This document shows, one piece after another, positions 49,684-62,100 of a DNA stretch of 64,000 bases. Each line of letters starts with the position of its first letter. Position 1 is the stretch's first letter. The position numbers were made by a program, and so were the translations under genes. Origin of the DNA: Streptomyces sp. NRRL S-31 (GTDB lineage: Bacteria > Actinomycetota > Actinomycetes > Streptomycetales > Streptomycetaceae); contig NZ_JOCB01000035.1 of NCBI RefSeq assembly GCF_000718775.1, positions 1-64,000 on the forward strand, read 5' to 3'. The notes below the pieces were generated by a model that worked only from the letters and a program-made list of their open reading frames with translations, searched no databases and was not told the DNA's origin.

Positions 49684-51152
49684 CTGCCCGCCTCCTCACT
49701 ACACGCGAGCGAGCCGGTCAGCGGCTCGGCGACCAGGTCGACACCTTCCGTGCCGACCACCTTCGCCTCGACCATACGTCCGACACTCAGGCCCGCGCCG
49801 CTCGTGAGCAGCACCTGGCCGTCGGTCTCCGGCGCCTGGTGCGCGGCACGGCCGTGGACGCCCTCCTCCTCGTCCACCGACTCCACCAGGACCCGCACGG
49901 TCTCGCCCAGGCGCTCCTCGGCGCGCTGCGAGACGAGCACCTCGGCGAGCCGGGAGATGTGCGCGAGACGCTCGGCGACGACGTCCTCGTCCAGCTTCTT
50001 CTCGTAACCCGCCGCTTCCGTGCCCTCCTCGTCGGAGTAGCCGAAGACTCCGATGGCGTCCAGCCGGGCGCCGTTCAGGAAGCGCTCCAGCTCGGCCAGG
50101 TCGGACTCGCTCTCGCCGGGGAAGCCGACGATGAAGTTGGAGCGCACCCCGGCCTGGGGCGCCTTGCTCCGGATGGTGTCGAGCAGCTCCAGGAACCGGT
50201 CGGTGTCGCCGAAGCGGCGCATGGCGCGCAGCACGTCGGGCGCGGAGTGCTGGAAGGACAGGTCGAAGTACGGGGCGACCTTGGGGGTCGAGGTCAGTAC
50301 GTCGATGAGGCCCGGACGCATCTCGGCCGGCTGGAGGTAGCTCACCCGCACCCGCTCGATGCCGTCGACCGCGGCCAGCTCCGGCAGCAGGGACTCCAGC
50401 AGGCGGATGTCGCCGAGGTCCTTGCCGTAGGAGGTGTTGTTCTCGGAGACCAGCATGATCTCCTTCACGCCCTGCTCGGCGAGCCAGCGGGTCTCGTTGA
50501 GGACGTCGCTGGGGCGGCGGGAGATGAAGGAGCCGCGGAAGGAGGGGATGGCGCAGAAGGAGCAGCGCCGGTCGCAGCCGGAGGCGACCTTGACCGAGGC
50601 GACCGGGGAGCCGCCCAGCCGGCGGCGCAGCGGCGCGCGGGGGCCGGAGGCGGGCGCGATGCCCTCCGGGAGGTCGGCCGGGGCGTGTCCGGGCAGGGCC
50701 ACCGACGCGGCCGACTCCTGGCGCTCGGCCGGGCTGATCGGCAGCAGCTTGCGCCGGTCGCGCGGGGTGTGGGAGGCGTGGATGCCACCGGACAGGATGG
50801 TCTGGAGACGGTCGGAGATGTCCGTGTAGTCGTCGAAGCCGAGCACGCCGTCGGCCTCGGGCAGCGCCTCGGCCAGTTCCTTGCCGTACCGCTCGGCCAT
50901 GCAGCCCACCGCCACGACGGCCTGGGTTCTCCCGTGGCCCTTGAGGTCGTTGGCCTCCAGCAGGGCGTCGACGGAGTCCTTCTTGGCGGCCTCCACGAAG
51001 CCACAGGTGTTGACCACGGCGACGTCGGCGTCCGCGGCGTCCTCGACGAGCTGCCAGCCGTCCGCCTCCAAACGGCCTGCGAGCTCCTCGGAATCCACCT
51101 CGTTACGGGCGCAGCCGAGAGTGACCAGTGCGACGGTACGGCGTTCAGGCAT
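49680..51152 (-). CDS. rimO: Ribosomal protein S12 methylthiotransferase
   Basis: 490 residues. Radical-SAM methylthiotransferase that modifies an Asp of S12. N-terminal cysteines [23 protein letters not shown]; radical-[19 protein letters not shown]-terminal TRAM domain. An insertion of about 55 residues before the radical-SAM motif ([14 protein letters not shown] to [10 protein letters not shown]) is Pro/Ala-rich. It differs from miaB (same family) by [11 protein letters not shown] at 51152. TAGTCT ends seven bases upstream, so the message may be leaderless. First gene of rimO-pgsA-cinA. Confidence 0.95.
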   Translation of the reverse strand: MPERRTVALVTLGCARNEVDSEELAGRLEADGWQLVEDAADADVAVVNTCGFVEAAKKDSVDALLEANDLKGHGRTQAVVAVGCMAERYGKELAEALPEADGVLGFDDYTDISDRLQTILSGGIHASHTPRDRRKLLPISPAERQESAASVALPGHAPADLPEGIAPASGPRAPLRRRLGGSPVASVKVASGCDRRCSFCAIPSFRGSFISRRPSDVLNETRWLAEQGVKEIMLVSENNTSYGKDLGDIRLLESLLPELAAVDGIERVRVSYLQPAEMRPGLIDVLTSTPKVAPYFDLSFQHSAPDVLRAMRRFGDTDRFLELLDTIRSKAPQAGVRSNFIVGFPGESESDLAELERFLNGARLDAIGVFGYSDEEGTEAAGYEKKLDEDVVAERLAHISRLAEVLVSQRAEERLGETVRVLVESVDEEEGVHGRAAHQAPETDGQVLLTSGAGLSVGRMVEAKVVGTEGVDLVAEPLTGSLACSEEAGR

Positions 51153-51245
51153 GGGCTCAAGACTACTTTGTCTCACTGACGGCCCACGTCGACGGGGGTT
51201 GGCCGACGGTGGCCGACTCCGTCACATCGGCCGGGCGCCTGCCCG

Positions 51246-52088
51246 TCAGCCCGCCACGGGGTCGCCCTTGGTGTACGTGAGGCGCTCCACCGCGCCGGGC
51301 TTGAAGGTGTCCTCGATCTTCTTGCCGTTGACGTACAGCTCGATCGCGCCCGCGTCGCCGAGGATCAGGTTGATCTTGGCGCTGTCCTGGAAGGTCTTGG
51401 ACTCGCCCTTCTTCAGCAGCCCGTCGAAGAGCATCCGGCCGTTGTGGTCCTTGGCCGAGATCCAGCTGCGTCCGTTGGGCGCGCTGACCTGGACGGTCAC
51501 CTTGTCCTGGGGCGCGGCGGCGATGGCGCTGTCGGAGGGCTCGCCGGTCGGCTCGGCCGGCTTGGGCTTCGTCGGCGTGGGCGAGGCCGTCTTGCCGATG
51601 GCGGGCTCGGCGACCTCGGCGACCTGCGACTTCGAGTCACCGGAGTCGCCGCCGCCCTTGACCGCGGTGAACCCGACGAAGCCGATCACGACGACGATCG
51701 CGGCGACCATCGCCGCCGTCCAGTTCGGACCACGCCGCTCGGGCCGGATGCGCTCCGCCTCGAACAGGGGGGCGGCGGGGGTGGGCGCGGGACGGCCGCC
51801 GTGGTCTCCGTCGTACCGGGCGATCAGCGGCTCGGGGTCGAGGTGGACGGCCCTGGCCAGCGTGCGGATGTGTCCACGGGCGTACACGTCGCCGCCGCAG
51901 GGGGCGAAGTCGTCGGCCTCGATGGCGTGCACGATGGCGATACGGACACGAGTGGCGCGGCTGACATCGTCCACGGTGAGCCCGGCCGCGATCCGTGCCT
52001 GCTGGAGGGCACGGCCCACGGAGGGTCGGGCTTCCTGGGACTCGTCTCGGAATGGACGCTCGTCTTCAGGGGAGTTGCCGATGGACAC
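51246..52088 (-). CDS. RodZ-like HTH membrane protein
   Basis: About 280 residues. N-terminal cytosolic helix-turn-helix (RALQQARIAAGLTVDDVSRATRVRI, split), YARGHIRTLARAVHLDPEPLIARY, one TM helix (MVAAIVVVIGFVGFTAV near 130-146), then an Asp/Ser/Pro linker and an extracytoplasmic DUF4115 domain. RodZ links MreB to wall synthesis in rods; streptomycete versions are less studied. GTG at 52088 with AAAGGCG. Lies between ftsK and rimO. Confidence 0.88.
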   Translation of the reverse strand: MSIGNSPEDERPFRDESQEARPSVGRALQQARIAAGLTVDDVSRATRVRIAIVHAIEADDFAPCGGDVYARGHIRTLARAVHLDPEPLIARYDGDHGGRPAPTPAAPLFEAERIRPERRGPNWTAAMVAAIVVVIGFVGFTAVKGGGDSGDSKSQVAEVAEPAIGKTASPTPTKPKPAEPTGEPSDSAIAAAPQDKVTVQVSAPNGRSWISAKDHNGRMLFDGLLKKGESKTFQDSAKINLILGDAGAIELYVNGKKIEDTFKPGAVERLTYTKGDPVAG

Positions 52089-52386
52089 GGGGGCGCCTTT
52101 CGAGCGTGTAGCCACCTGTGCTGGAAGCTCAGTCTAGGGGGGTGACGAAAGGGTGGGGCAACCGGACGGTATGACTTTGTACGCCATCGGAATGGCACGA
52201 CATGCCGATCGTCGGACAAGCTGGTACCCCAGGGTGAAGCCCTTACCTGTCCTTTCGCTCAACTGGACGTACGGCACGGGGACAAGGTTGCCCACCGGCC
52301 GCTAACGGGTGGGTCACGGCGCCGGCGGGTGGGTCACGGCACCGCGGCCGCCCGGCGCTACGGACTGCGCCGAACGGCCGTTCGCG
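52089..52386. other. Gap between the RodZ-like gene and ftsK
   Basis: 298 bases without a gene. It contains two direct copies of CGGGTGGGTCACGGC near 52307-52340 and the promoter region of the RodZ-like gene. Confidence 0.5.
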
Positions 52387-55131
52387 TCACTCCCCTGACT
52401 CCCCGCGGATCAGCGCGAGCACCCCGTCCAGGTCGTCGGGCTTCACGAGGACGTCACGCGCCTTGGAGCCCTCGCTCGGGCCCACGATGTTGCGGGACTC
52501 CATCAGGTCCATGAGCCGTCCCGCCTTGGCGAATCCGACGCGCAGCTTGCGCTGGAGCATGGACGTCGACCCGAACTGCGTGGAGACGACCAGCTCGGCG
52601 GCCTGGCACAGCAGGTCGAGGTCGTCGCCGATGTCCTCGTCGATCTCCTTCTTCTGCTTGCTGCCCACCGTGACGTCGTCCCTGAACACCGGCGCCATCT
52701 GGTCCTTGCAGTGCCGGACGACGGCCGCGACCTCCTCCTCGGTCACGAACGCGCCCTGCATACGGGTCGGCTTGTTGGCACCCATCGGCAGGAAGAGGCC
52801 GTCGCCCTTGCCGATCAGCTTCTCGGCGCCCGGCTGGTCGAGGATGACCCGGGAGTCGGCGAGCGAGGACGTGGCGAAGGCGAGCCGGGAGGGCACGTTG
52901 GCCTTGATCAGACCGGTCACCACGTCGACCGACGGGCGCTGGGTGGCGAGCACCAGGTGGATGCCGGCCGCGCGCGCGAGCTGCGTGATGCGCACGATGG
53001 CGTCCTCGACGTCCCGCGGGGCGACCATCATCAGGTCGGCCAGCTCGTCCACGATCACCAGCAGGTACGGGTACGGCTGGAGTTCCCGCTCGCTGCCCTC
53101 CGGCGGCTTGGCCCGGCCCTCGCGCACCGCGCGGTTGAAGTCGTCGATGTGCCGGTACCCGTAGGCGGCCAGGTCGTCGTACCTGAGGTCCATCTCGCGC
53201 ACCACCCACTGGAGCGCCTCGGCGGCCCGCTTGGGGTTGGTGATGATCGGCGTGATCAGGTGCGGGATGCCCTCGTAGGCGGTCAGCTCGACGCGCTTGG
53301 GGTCGACCAGGATCATCCGGACGTCCTCCGGGGTCGCCCGCATCATGACCGAGGTGATCAGACAGTTGATGCAGGACGACTTGCCGGAGCCGGTGGCGCC
53401 GGCGACCAGCATGTGCGGCATCTTCGCCAGCGAGTGCATGACGTACCCGCCCTCGACGTCCTTGCCGAAGGCGACCAGCATCGGGTCGTCGTCCTCGGCG
53501 GACTCCGCGAGGCGCAGTACGTCGCCGAGGTTGACCATCTCCCGGTCGGTGTTCGGGATCTCGATGCCGACGGCCGACTTGCCCGGGATGGGGCTGATGA
53601 TCCGCACGTCCGGACTGGCCACCGCGTAGGCGATGTTCTTGGTCAGCGCGGTGATCCGCTCGACCTTCACGGCGGGGCCCAGCTCCACCTCGTAGCGGGT
53701 GACCGTCGGTCCGCGGGTGAAGCCGGTGACGCGCGCGTCGACCTTGAACTCGGTGAAGACCTGGGTGAGCGCGGCGACGACCGCGTCGTTGGCGGCGCTG
53801 CGCGACTTGCCGGGGCCGCCCCGCTGGAGCAGGTCCAGGGCGGGCAGGGCGTAGGTGACGTCACCGGACAGCTGGAGCTGCTCCGCGCGCGCGGGCAGGT
53901 CGCGCGGCGCCTCGGGGGCCTTCTTCGTCAGGTCGGGGACGGCCTTGGTCAGGTCGGGTACGGGCTCCGCCTTGAGCGTCTCCCGCTTGGGGCGGGCCGC
54001 GGGGACCGGCGCGGGGGCGGGGGCGGGCACCGGGGTGGTGTCCTCGCGCTCGCCCGCGCCCACCCCCTGGGTGAGGTCGGCGACGACCGGGGACGGCGGC
54101 ATGCCGTGCTGCACGGCGCCGTCGAGCGCGGCGGCGGCCGCCGTCGCGACGTCCACGGCGTCCAGCTGCCGCACCGGATCCGGCTGGGGCACCGCGGAGC
54201 GCCTGGGGCGCCCGCGACGCTGCGAGAGGGCCTCCCGCTCGGCACCGTCCGGGTCGTACGCCTGGGGGGCGCCCGCGCGCCGGCGCGGGCGCTCCGGCGG
54301 CGCCTCGCGCCACGGTTCGTCGTACGGGTCCTCGACGTCGTACCCGTCCGTCTCCGGGTCGTGCAGCACGCCCAGGTGGACGCCGAGCTTCCGCAACCGC
54401 TGCGGGATCGCGTTGACCGGGGTGGCGGTCACCACGAGCAGCCCGAAGACGGTCAGCAGCAGCAACAGGGGGACGGCGAGCATCTCGGTCACGGTGTAGG
54501 TCAGCGGGGTGGCCGCCGCCCAGCCGATGAGGCCGCCGGCGTCCCTTATCCCCGACATGCCGGCGCTGCGCGCGGGCGAACCGCAGGCGATGTGGACCTG
54601 GCCGAGCACGCCGATGACGAGCGCGGACAGCCCGATGACGATCCGCCCGTTGGCCTCCGGCTTCTCCGGGTGCCGGATGAACCGTACGGCGATCACCCCG
54701 AGCAGTATCGGCACGAGCAGGTCGAGCCGGCCGAAGGCGCCGGTGACCAGGATCTCCACCAGGTCCCCGACGGGTCCTCGCAGGTCCGCCCAGGTGCCCG
54801 CGGCGACGATCAGCGCGATGCCGAGCAGCAGCAGCGCGATGCCGTCCTTGCGGTGGGCCGGGTCGAGGTTCTTCGCGCCCTGCCCGATACCGCGGAAGAC
54901 GGCGCCGACGGCGTGCGCGAGGCCCAGCCAGAGGGCGCGCAGGAGCCGGAACAGGCCCCCCGCGGGCGCGGGCGCCGGCTTGACCGGCACGGCCTTCCTC
55001 GCCGGGGCCCTCCGCGCGGGCGCCTTCTTGGCCGGGACCTTCTTCGCGGCGGCCTTCCTCGCCGGAGCCTTCGCGGGAGCGACCGCCTTCTTCGCGGGCT
55101 GCTTCTTGGCTGCGGAGGGACGTGAGGCCAT
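52387..55131 (-). CDS. ftsK: FtsK/SpoIIIE DNA translocase
   Basis: 914 residues. An Ala/Lys/Pro-rich N-terminus ([18 protein letters not shown]) precedes four membrane helices (about 95-250), a disordered linker, and the motor: Walker [13 protein letters not shown] near 575, Walker [15 protein letters not shown], and a C-terminal winged-helix gamma domain ([28 protein letters not shown], split) that reads chromosome polarity. It clears DNA from closing septa, above all during sporulation. ATG at 55131; TAACCT ends seven bases upstream, another possible leaderless promoter. Confidence 0.96.
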   Translation of the reverse strand: MASRPSAAKKQPAKKAVAPAKAPARKAAAKKVPAKKAPARRAPARKAVPVKPAPAPAGGLFRLLRALWLGLAHAVGAVFRGIGQGAKNLDPAHRKDGIALLLLGIALIVAAGTWADLRGPVGDLVEILVTGAFGRLDLLVPILLGVIAVRFIRHPEKPEANGRIVIGLSALVIGVLGQVHIACGSPARSAGMSGIRDAGGLIGWAAATPLTYTVTEMLAVPLLLLLTVFGLLVVTATPVNAIPQRLRKLGVHLGVLHDPETDGYDVEDPYDEPWREAPPERPRRRAGAPQAYDPDGAEREALSQRRGRPRRSAVPQPDPVRQLDAVDVATAAAAALDGAVQHGMPPSPVVADLTQGVGAGEREDTTPVPAPAPAPVPAARPKRETLKAEPVPDLTKAVPDLTKKAPEAPRDLPARAEQLQLSGDVTYALPALDLLQRGGPGKSRSAANDAVVAALTQVFTEFKVDARVTGFTRGPTVTRYEVELGPAVKVERITALTKNIAYAVASPDVRIISPIPGKSAVGIEIPNTDREMVNLGDVLRLAESAEDDDPMLVAFGKDVEGGYVMHSLAKMPHMLVAGATGSGKSSCINCLITSVMMRATPEDVRMILVDPKRVELTAYEGIPHLITPIITNPKRAAEALQWVVREMDLRYDDLAAYGYRHIDDFNRAVREGRAKPPEGSERELQPYPYLLVIVDELADLMMVAPRDVEDAIVRITQLARAAGIHLVLATQRPSVDVVTGLIKANVPSRLAFATSSLADSRVILDQPGAEKLIGKGDGLFLPMGANKPTRMQGAFVTEEEVAAVVRHCKDQMAPVFRDDVTVGSKQKKEIDEDIGDDLDLLCQAAELVVSTQFGSTSMLQRKLRVGFAKAGRLMDLMESRNIVGPSEGSKARDVLVKPDDLDGVLALIRGESGE

Positions 55132-55255
55132 GGGTGTGAGGTTACCGGGGGAGACGACGGCGGACACGTGTGCCTACGGCTTCACCCGTTCGTGTCGCGC
55201 CTGCCGGGGACCGGAACTGACGCACATTCATGCGCAACCACGGCCCCCGCCCGGG

Positions 55256-55936
55256 TCAGTTCTGCGCGGGCACCGGGGCACCGCCGCCGCCCGCGCCCGG
55301 CTCCAGGGCGTCGAGCGCACGGCGCAATCCGGTGAGTTTGCGCTCCAGATGGGCCGCCGTGGCCACCGCCGCGGCGTCCGCGGAGTCGTCGTCCAGCTGC
55401 TTGGACAGCGCCTCCGCCTGCTCCTCGACGGCCGCGAGCCGCGCGGACAGCTCGGCGAGCAGCCCGACCGACTCCTTGCCGGCGACCCCGCTCCTGCCGC
55501 CGCCCTCCAACTGGAGCCGCAGCAGCGCCGCCTGCTCGCGCAGCTGGCAGTTCTTCATGTACAGCTCGACGAAGACCGAGACCTTCGCGCGCAGCACCCA
55601 CGGGTCGAACGGCTTGGAGATGTAGTCCACCGCGCCCGCCGCGTAGCCCCGGAAGGTGTGGTGCGGGCCGTGGTTGATGGCCGTCAGGAAGATGATCGGG
55701 ATGTCTCTGGTCCGCTCGCGCCGCTTGATGTGCGCCGCGGTCTCGAAGCCGTCCATGCCCGGCATCTGGACATCCAGCAGAATGACCGCGAAATCGTCCG
55801 TGAGCAGTGCCTTGAGCGCTTCCTCCCCGGACGATGCCCGCACCAGCGTCTGATCGAGCGCCGAGAGGATCGCCTCCAGCGCCAGCAGATTCTCCGGCCG
55901 GTCATCGACCAGGAGGATCTTGGCCTTCTGCACCAT
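55256..55936 (-). CDS. osaB: Response regulator without DNA-binding domain (OsaB type)
   Basis: 226 residues. Receiver domain 1-125 ([19 protein letters not shown], Asp in [17 protein letters not shown], Lys in YISKPFDPW) followed by a coiled-coil region ([34 protein letters not shown]) instead of DNA-binding. In S. coelicolor OsaB is needed for aerial growth under osmotic stress (established, from memory). ATG at 55936 with GGAGGGCGGGCC. It lies downstream of osaA, separated by a 294-base gap containing no gene. Confidence 0.9.
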   Translation of the reverse strand: MVQKAKILLVDDRPENLLALEAILSALDQTLVRASSGEEALKALLTDDFAVILLDVQMPGMDGFETAAHIKRRERTRDIPIIFLTAINHGPHHTFRGYAAGAVDYISKPFDPWVLRAKVSVFVELYMKNCQLREQAALLRLQLEGGGRSGVAGKESVGLLAELSARLAAVEEQAEALSKQLDDDSADAAAVATAAHLERKLTGLRRALDALEPGAGGGGAPVPAQN

Positions 55937-56230
55937 GGCCCGCCCTCCTCGCCCCGGCGGTACACCGGGCGCCGCCCCAGGGGACGACTCCCTATCGCCG
56001 CCCGTCCTTGTGCCGGTCATCGTAGCCGCACCCCGCCTGTCGCCACACCCTGTCACCGCGATGTCACGGCGCACGTACCGGAAACGCGGCAGGGCCCCGG
56101 ATGGTTCCCGGAATCCAGGGTTCCCGCATGTGCCCGGCCTTCATCATGCAGCAACGCCCCGAGCGCCGCGGAGGTTCCCCCGGCGTTCTCGGCGCGCCCC
56201 GCCGCACCGCCCGCCGCGCTCACTCCGCGC

Positions 56231-59200
56231 TCACTCCGGCCTCATCCACTGCCGCATCACCGACAGCAGGTGGTCGGGATCGACCGGCTTGGTGACGTAA
56301 TCGGAGGCGCCCGAGTCGATCGCCTTCTCCCGGTCGCCCTTCATCGCCTTCGCGGTGAGCGCGATGATCGGCAGCCCCGCGAACTGGGGCATCCGCCGGA
56401 TCGCCGTGGTCGTCGCGTACCCGTCCATCTCGGGCATCATGATGTCCATCAGCACGACCGCCACGTCGTCGTGCTGCTCCAGCACCTCGATGCCCTCGCG
56501 GCCGTTCTCCGCGTACAGCACCGACAGCCCGTGCTGCTCCAGCACGCTGGTGAGCGCGAACACGTTGCGGATGTCGTCGTCGACGATCAGCACCTTCTCA
56601 CCGCCGAACCGCACCGCGCGGCCGGGCTGCGGAGCACGCTCCCGCTCGGCGGCGGCCGGCCACTGCTCGGGCCGCGACGCTTCCTCCGGCAGGCTCCGCC
56701 GACGGCGCCGGAAGAGCGCGGCGGCGCCGTTCTGCGTCTCCTGGTACGACTTCACCTCGGCCGGCGTCTCGATCTCCGCCGCGGACAGCTCCGAGGACAG
56801 GTGCGCCCGGGAGGCGACCAGGGCGCCGGCCTCCAGGGCGGGCACGGACTGCTGGTAGCCCTGCGGCGGCAGTTCGCTCGGGTGCACCGGCAGGTACAGC
56901 GTGAACGTCGAGCCGCGGCCGGGCTCGCTCTGCGCGTGGATCTCACCGCCCAGCAGCTGAGCGATCTCCCGCGAGATCGACAGGCCGAGGCCGGTGCCGC
57001 CGTACTTGCGGCTGGTGGTGCCGTCCGCCTGCTTGAACGCCTCGAAGATCACCCGCATCTTGCTGGCCGCGATCCCGATGCCGGTGTCGGTCACCGAGAA
57101 CGCGATCAGCTCGCCGTCCGGGTCGGTCAGCGACCCCGCCTCCAGCAGCTGCTCCCGGATGGAGTGCGGCACGCCCGTGCCGGCCGGCCGGATCACCAGC
57201 TCCACCGAACCGGAGTCGGTGAACTTCACCGCGTTGGACAGTAGGTTGCGCAGCACCTGGAGCAGCCGCTGCTCGTCGGTGTGCAGGGTGGCCGGCAGCT
57301 CCGGCGAGACCCGTACGGACAGGTCCAGGCCCTTCTCCGCGGTCAGCGGCCGGAAGGTGGCCTCCACGTAGTCCACGAGCTGGACGAGCGCGATACGGGT
57401 CGGGGAGACGTCCATCTTGCCCGCCTCGACCTTCGACAGGTCCAGGATGTCGTTGATCAGCTGGAGCAGGTCGGAGCCGGCGCCGTGGATGGTCTCGGCG
57501 AACTCCACCTGCTTCGGCGACAGATTGCCCTCGGCGTTGTCCGCCAGCAGCTTCGCCAGGATCAGCAGCGAGTTGAGCGGGGTGCGCAGCTCGTGCGACA
57601 TGTTGGCGAGGAACTCGCTCTTGTACCTCATGGAGACCGCCAGCTGCTCGGCACGCTCCTCCAGGACCTGCCGGGCCTCCTCGATCTCGGTGTTCTTCAC
57701 CTCGATGTCCCGGTTCTGCCGGGCCAGCAGCTCCGCCTTCTCCTCCAGCTCGGCGTTGGACGCCTGGAGCGCCTTCTGCCGGTTCTCCAGCTCGGCCGAC
57801 CGCTCCCGCAGCTGCTCGGTCAGCTCCTGCGACTGCTTGAGCAGCTGTTCGGTCTTGGTGTTGACCGAGATGGTGTTGACGCTCGTCGCGATCATCTCGG
57901 CGATCTGGTTCAGGAAGTCCCGCTGGATCTGCGTGAACGGCGTGAAGGACGCCAGCTCGATCACGCCCAGCACCTTGCCCTCGAACAGCACCGGCAGCAC
58001 GATCACCTGCGCGGGCGGGGCCTCCCCCAGCCCGGAGGAGATCTTCAGGTAGCCGCTGGGCGCGTTGTCCACCAGGATCGTGCGCTTCTCCTGGGCGGCC
58101 GTGCCGATCAGGGCCTCGCCGGGCCGGAACGACGTCGGCATGGAACCCATCGAGTAGCCGTACGAGCCCAGCATCCGCAGCTCGTAGGCGTCCTCCCCGT
58201 TGCCGACGGCCCTGCCCTCCATCAGCGGCATCGCCAGGAAGAACGCGCCGTGCTGCGCGGACACCACCGGCGTCAGCTCGCTCATGATCAGCGAGGCGAC
58301 GTCCTCCAGGTCCCGGCGGCCCTGCATGAGGGCGGAGATACGGGCCAGGTTGCCCTTGAGCCAGTCCTGCTCCTTGTTGGCGATCGTGGTGTCGCGCAGG
58401 TTGGCGATCATCTTGTTGATGTAGTCCTGGAGTTCCTGGATCTCGCCGGACGCGTCCACGTCGATCTTCAGGTTCAGGTCGCCGCGGGTCACCGCGGTCG
58501 CCACGCGCGCGATGGCCCGCACCTGCCGGGTCAGGTTCCCGGCCATCTCGTTCACGGACTCGGTGAGGTCGCGCCAGGTGCCGTCGACGTCCCGCACGCG
58601 TGCCTGACCGCCCAACTGCCCTTCCGTGCCCACCTCGCGGGCCACCCGCGTGACCTCCTCGGCGAAGCTGGACAGCTGGTCGACCATCGTGTTGATCGTC
58701 GTCTTGAGCTCAAGGATCTCGCCGCGCGCGTCAATGTCGATCTTCTTCGTCAAGTCACCCTTGGCGATCGCCGTGGTGACCATGGCGATGTTGCGCACCT
58801 GTCCGGTCAGGTTCGACGCCATCTGGTTCACCGACTCGGTGAGGTCCTTCCAGGTGCCGGCCACACCCGGTACGTGCGCCTGTCCGCCGAGGATGCCGTC
58901 CGTGCCCACCTCGCGGGCCACCTTGGTGACCTGGTCGGCGAACGAACTCAGCGTCTTCACCATCGTGTTGATGGTGTCGGCGAGCTGCGCCACCTCACCG
59001 CTCGCCTCGATCGTCACCTGCCGCGTCAGGTCACCGTTGGCGACGGCCGCGGCCACCTGCGAGATGTTCCGCACCTGCATGGTCAGGTTGTTGGCCATCA
59101 GGTTGACGTTGTTGCTGAGATCCTTCCAGATGCCCGTGACGCCCGGCACGTGCGCCTGACCGCCCAGGATGCCCTCAGTGCCCACCTCACGGGCCACCCG

Positions 59201-61690
59201 GGTCACCTGCTCGGCGAAGCTGGAGAGTTGATCAACCATCGTGTTGACCGTCGTGACGAGCTCAAGGATCTCGCCCTTCGCGTCAACAGTGATCTTCTTC
59301 GACAGATCGCCCTTGGCGACCGCCGTCGTGACCTCGGCGATGTTGCGCACCTGGATGGTCAGGTTGTTCGCCATGAAGTTCACGGACTGGGTGAGGTCCT
59401 TCCAGGTGCCGGAGACACCCTGCACCTCGGCCTGCCCGCCGAGGATGCCCTCCGTGCCCACCTCACGGGCCACCCGCGTGACCTGGTCGGCGAACGACGA
59501 CAGCTGGTCCACCATCGTGTTCAGGGTGTTCTTCAGCTCCAGGATCTCCCCGCGCGCGTCCACGGTGATCTTCTGGGACAGGTCACCGCGCGCCACGGCC
59601 GTCGCGACCTGCGCGATGTTGCGGACCTGTGCGGTCAGGTTGCCCGCCATGCCGTTCACCGAGTCGGTCAGGTCCCGCCACACGCCGGCGACACCCGGCA
59701 CCTGCGCCTGCCCGCCGAGGCGGCCCTCAGTGCCCACGTCACGCGCCACCCGGGTCACCTGGTCGGCGAAGGCGGACAGCTGATCAACCATCGTGTTGAT
59801 CGTGTTCTTCAGCTCAAGGATCTCGCCGCGCGCGTCAACGTCGATCTTCTGCGACAGGTCACCGCGCGCCACCGCCGTCGTCACCTGCGCGATCTGCCGC
59901 ACCTGGGAGGTCAGGTTGCCGGCCATGAAGTTGACGGAGTCCGTCAGCTCCTTCCACGTGCCGGAGACGCCGTCCACCCGGGCCTGACCGCCCAGCCGGC
60001 CCTCCGTACCCACGTCCCTGGCCATCCGTGTGACCTGGTCGGCGAAGCTCGACAGCTGGTCCACCATCGTGTTGACGGTGTTCTTCAACTGGAGCATCTC
60101 GCCCGAGACGTCCACGGTGACCTTCTGCGACAGATCGCCGTTCGCCACCGCCGTCGTCACCTGGGCGATGTTGCGCACCTGCCCGGTCAGATTGCGGAAC
60201 GCGGTGTTGACGGAGTCCGTCAGGTCCTTCCAGGTACCGGCCGCGCCCGGCACCTGCGCCTGGCCGCCCAGCTCACCCTCGACCCCGACCTCCCGCGCCA
60301 CCCGTGTCACCTCGGCACCGAACGCCGACAGCTGGTCCACCATGCCGTTGACGGTGTTCTTCAGCTCCAGCATCTCGCCGGCCACGTCCACGGTGACCTT
60401 CTGCGACAGGTCACCGCTCGCCACCGCCGTCGTCACCTGGGCGATGTCCCGCACCTGCGTCGTCAGGTTCCTGAACACCGTGTTGACGGAGTCCGTCAGG
60501 TCCTTCCAGGTACCGGCCGCGCCCGGCACGTTCGCCTGCCCGCCGAGCCGCCCCTCCGCGCCGACCTCGTTCGCCACCCGTGTGACCTCGTCCGCGAAGA
60601 TCCGCAGCGTCTCGGTCATCTGGTTGACCGTCTCGGCGAGCTGCGCCACCTCGCCGCGCGCCGGCACGGTCACCTTCTGCGACAGGTCACCGCTGGCGAC
60701 GGCGGTCGTCACCTGCGAGATCCCGCGGACCTGCGCGGTCAGGTTGCCCGCCATCGTGTTGACGGAGTCGGTCAGCTCCTTCCACACCCCGTCCACCCCG
60801 GGCACCTGCGCCTGGCCGCCCAGGATGCCCTCGGTGCCCACCTCCCGGGCCACCCGCGTGACCTCGGAGGAGAAGGACGACAGCTGGTCCACCATCGTGT
60901 TGACGGTGTTCTTCAGCTCCAGCATCTCGCCGGCCACGTGGACGGTCACCTTGCGCGACAGGTCACCCTTGGCGACCGCCGTGGTGACCAGCGCGATGTC
61001 CCGCACCTGCGCCGTCAGCCGGTACGCCATCGTGTTGACGGACTCGGTCAGGTCCTTCCAGGAACCCGACATCCCGCGCACCCGGGCCTGGCCGCCGAGC
61101 TTGCCCTCGGTGCCCACCTCGCTGGCCACCCGCGTGACCTCGTCCGTGAACGTCGACAGCTGGTCGACCAGGTTGTTGACGGTCCGGCCGACCTTCAGGA
61201 ACTCACCGCGCAGCGGATGCCCCGTACCGCCGTCCGGCGCCTGCGTCCGCAGCTCCATCCGCGGTGACAGATCGCCCTCGGCGACCGCCGTGAGCACGCG
61301 GCTGACCTCGGAGACGGGCCAGACGAGATCGTCCACCAGCGCGTTGGAATTGTCGACGGCCACCGCCCACGAGCCCTCGCAGGCGCCCGTCTCCAGCCGC
61401 TCCGTGAGCTTCCCCTCGCGCCCCACCATGCGCCGTACCCGGGACAGTTCACCGGTCAGATGCAGATTGCGGTCCGCCACCTCGTTGAACACGGCCGCGA
61501 TCTCCGACATCACGCCGTCCCCGGACACCGTGAGCCGCTTGCGGAAGTTCCCGTCCCGCATCGCCACGAGGGCCGCCAGCAACCGGTTCAGGGCAGCCGT
61601 GTCCACGGTGGTGGTACCGCCGCTCCTGCCGAGGGACGGTCCGCCTTTCGCGCGCGTCTTCGTGCCCCGCGTCGCCGCGCCAGACTCCAC
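56231..61690 (-). CDS. osaA: Multi-HAMP hybrid histidine kinase (OsaA type)
   Basis: 1819 residues, no membrane segment. About 12 HAMP units (each about 92 residues; AVAxGDLSx[13 protein letters not shown], VGTEGxLGGQA patterns) fill residues 30-1125. Then a GAF domain ([20 protein letters not shown] onward), a long coiled coil (residues about 1290-1360), HisKA ([20 protein letters not shown], His near 1365), HATPase_c ([26 protein letters not shown]), and a C-terminal receiver ([13 protein letters not shown], Asp in [13 protein letters not shown] near 1747). In S. coelicolor osaA and osaB are the kinase/regulator pair for osmoadaptation. GTG at 61690 has GGGAGGGACACA; the in-frame GTG at 61720 lacks a site. 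Confidence 0.93.
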   Translation of the reverse strand: MESGAATRGTKTRAKGGPSLGRSGGTTTVDTAALNRLLAALVAMRDGNFRKRLTVSGDGVMSEIAAVFNEVADRNLHLTGELSRVRRMVGREGKLTERLETGACEGSWAVAVDNSNALVDDLVWPVSEVSRVLTAVAEGDLSPRMELRTQAPDGGTGHPLRGEFLKVGRTVNNLVDQLSTFTDEVTRVASEVGTEGKLGGQARVRGMSGSWKDLTESVNTMAYRLTAQVRDIALVTTAVAKGDLSRKVTVHVAGEMLELKNTVNTMVDQLSSFSSEVTRVAREVGTEGILGGQAQVPGVDGVWKELTDSVNTMAGNLTAQVRGISQVTTAVASGDLSQKVTVPARGEVAQLAETVNQMTETLRIFADEVTRVANEVGAEGRLGGQANVPGAAGTWKDLTDSVNTVFRNLTTQVRDIAQVTTAVASGDLSQKVTVDVAGEMLELKNTVNGMVDQLSAFGAEVTRVAREVGVEGELGGQAQVPGAAGTWKDLTDSVNTAFRNLTGQVRNIAQVTTAVANGDLSQKVTVDVSGEMLQLKNTVNTMVDQLSSFADQVTRMARDVGTEGRLGGQARVDGVSGTWKELTDSVNFMAGNLTSQVRQIAQVTTAVARGDLSQKIDVDARGEILELKNTINTMVDQLSAFADQVTRVARDVGTEGRLGGQAQVPGVAGVWRDLTDSVNGMAGNLTAQVRNIAQVATAVARGDLSQKITVDARGEILELKNTLNTMVDQLSSFADQVTRVAREVGTEGILGGQAEVQGVSGTWKDLTQSVNFMANNLTIQVRNIAEVTTAVAKGDLSKKITVDAKGEILELVTTVNTMVDQLSSFAEQVTRVAREVGTEGILGGQAHVPGVTGIWKDLSNNVNLMANNLTMQVRNISQVAAAVANGDLTRQVTIEASGEVAQLADTINTMVKTLSSFADQVTKVAREVGTDGILGGQAHVPGVAGTWKDLTESVNQMASNLTGQVRNIAMVTTAIAKGDLTKKIDIDARGEILELKTTINTMVDQLSSFAEEVTRVAREVGTEGQLGGQARVRDVDGTWRDLTESVNEMAGNLTRQVRAIARVATAVTRGDLNLKIDVDASGEIQELQDYINKMIANLRDTTIANKEQDWLKGNLARISALMQGRRDLEDVASLIMSELTPVVSAQHGAFFLAMPLMEGRAVGNGEDAYELRMLGSYGYSMGSMPTSFRPGEALIGTAAQEKRTILVDNAPSGYLKISSGLGEAPPAQVIVLPVLFEGKVLGVIELASFTPFTQIQRDFLNQIAEMIATSVNTISVNTKTEQLLKQSQELTEQLRERSAELENRQKALQASNAELEEKAELLARQNRDIEVKNTEIEEARQVLEERAEQLAVSMRYKSEFLANMSHELRTPLNSLLILAKLLADNAEGNLSPKQVEFAETIHGAGSDLLQLINDILDLSKVEAGKMDVSPTRIALVQLVDYVEATFRPLTAEKGLDLSVRVSPELPATLHTDEQRLLQVLRNLLSNAVKFTDSGSVELVIRPAGTGVPHSIREQLLEAGSLTDPDGELIAFSVTDTGIGIAASKMRVIFEAFKQADGTTSRKYGGTGLGLSISREIAQLLGGEIHAQSEPGRGSTFTLYLPVHPSELPPQGYQQSVPALEAGALVASRAHLSSELSAAEIETPAEVKSYQETQNGAAALFRRRRRSLPEEASRPEQWPAAAERERAPQPGRAVRFGGEKVLIVDDDIRNVFALTSVLEQHGLSVLYAENGREGIEVLEQHDDVAVVLMDIMMPEMDGYATTTAIRRMPQFAGLPIIALTAKAMKGDREKAIDSGASDYVTKPVDPDHLLSVMRQWMRPE
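58430..61330 (-). repeat. Tandem 276-bp HAMP-coding repeats in osaA
   Basis: About ten consecutive 276-bp units with high nucleotide identity, each ending in a GGQA-type motif, encode the HAMP array. Identity between units is strong enough to allow slippage or unequal exchange without frameshift. Confidence 0.85.
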
Positions 61691-62100
61691 TGTGTCCCTC
61701 CCGGAGGGGTAGACCGTCACTGCTGTGCTCGGCCGCTTCGGCCCCCGGCGTGCCGGTCATCGGCATACCGGTTACTCCCGCGTACCCGTTACTTCCGCGT
61801 AGATCTGCCGGAGGCGATCCGGCCACACAGGGCTGCTGCCCACCGCGCACGCGCCGCACGCGGACCGACCCGACCTCCGTCAGAAGCTTGCCCAGTGTTT
61901 CACCCCGGCCCAACCAGGCCATAACAGTTCGGCACCTTCGCACATCGTTCGCACACCCTGGGGGCGTAAACACCCGCGACCGGCATCCTCTGGGACGGCG
62001 AAGGTAAGTAACCTTGCATGCGGCTGTCCAGCCGCACCGGTCCGACCGGTCTGGGCGGTGGCACGAGTACGAGCGGGCATCGGAGGGGCGGCCGGACACC
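61691..62100. promoter_or_regulatory. Divergent osaA/osaC intergenic region
   Basis: 410 bases, no gene. Contains the osaA ribosome site (61691-61704), relatively A/T-rich patches (61900-61940, 62000-62016), and a hairpin TGCGGCT-GTCC-AGCCGCA (62019-62036) in the presumed osaC leader. A stress sigma-factor promoter would be expected for osaC; no convincing one was found by eye. Confidence 0.5.

Noticed and set aside
57281..61267. A 1328-codon plus-strand frame opposite osaA with repetitive composition
   Set aside because: Its repeats simply mirror the HAMP-coding repeats on the minus strand; rich in His, Arg, Leu and Gln with no family resemblance.
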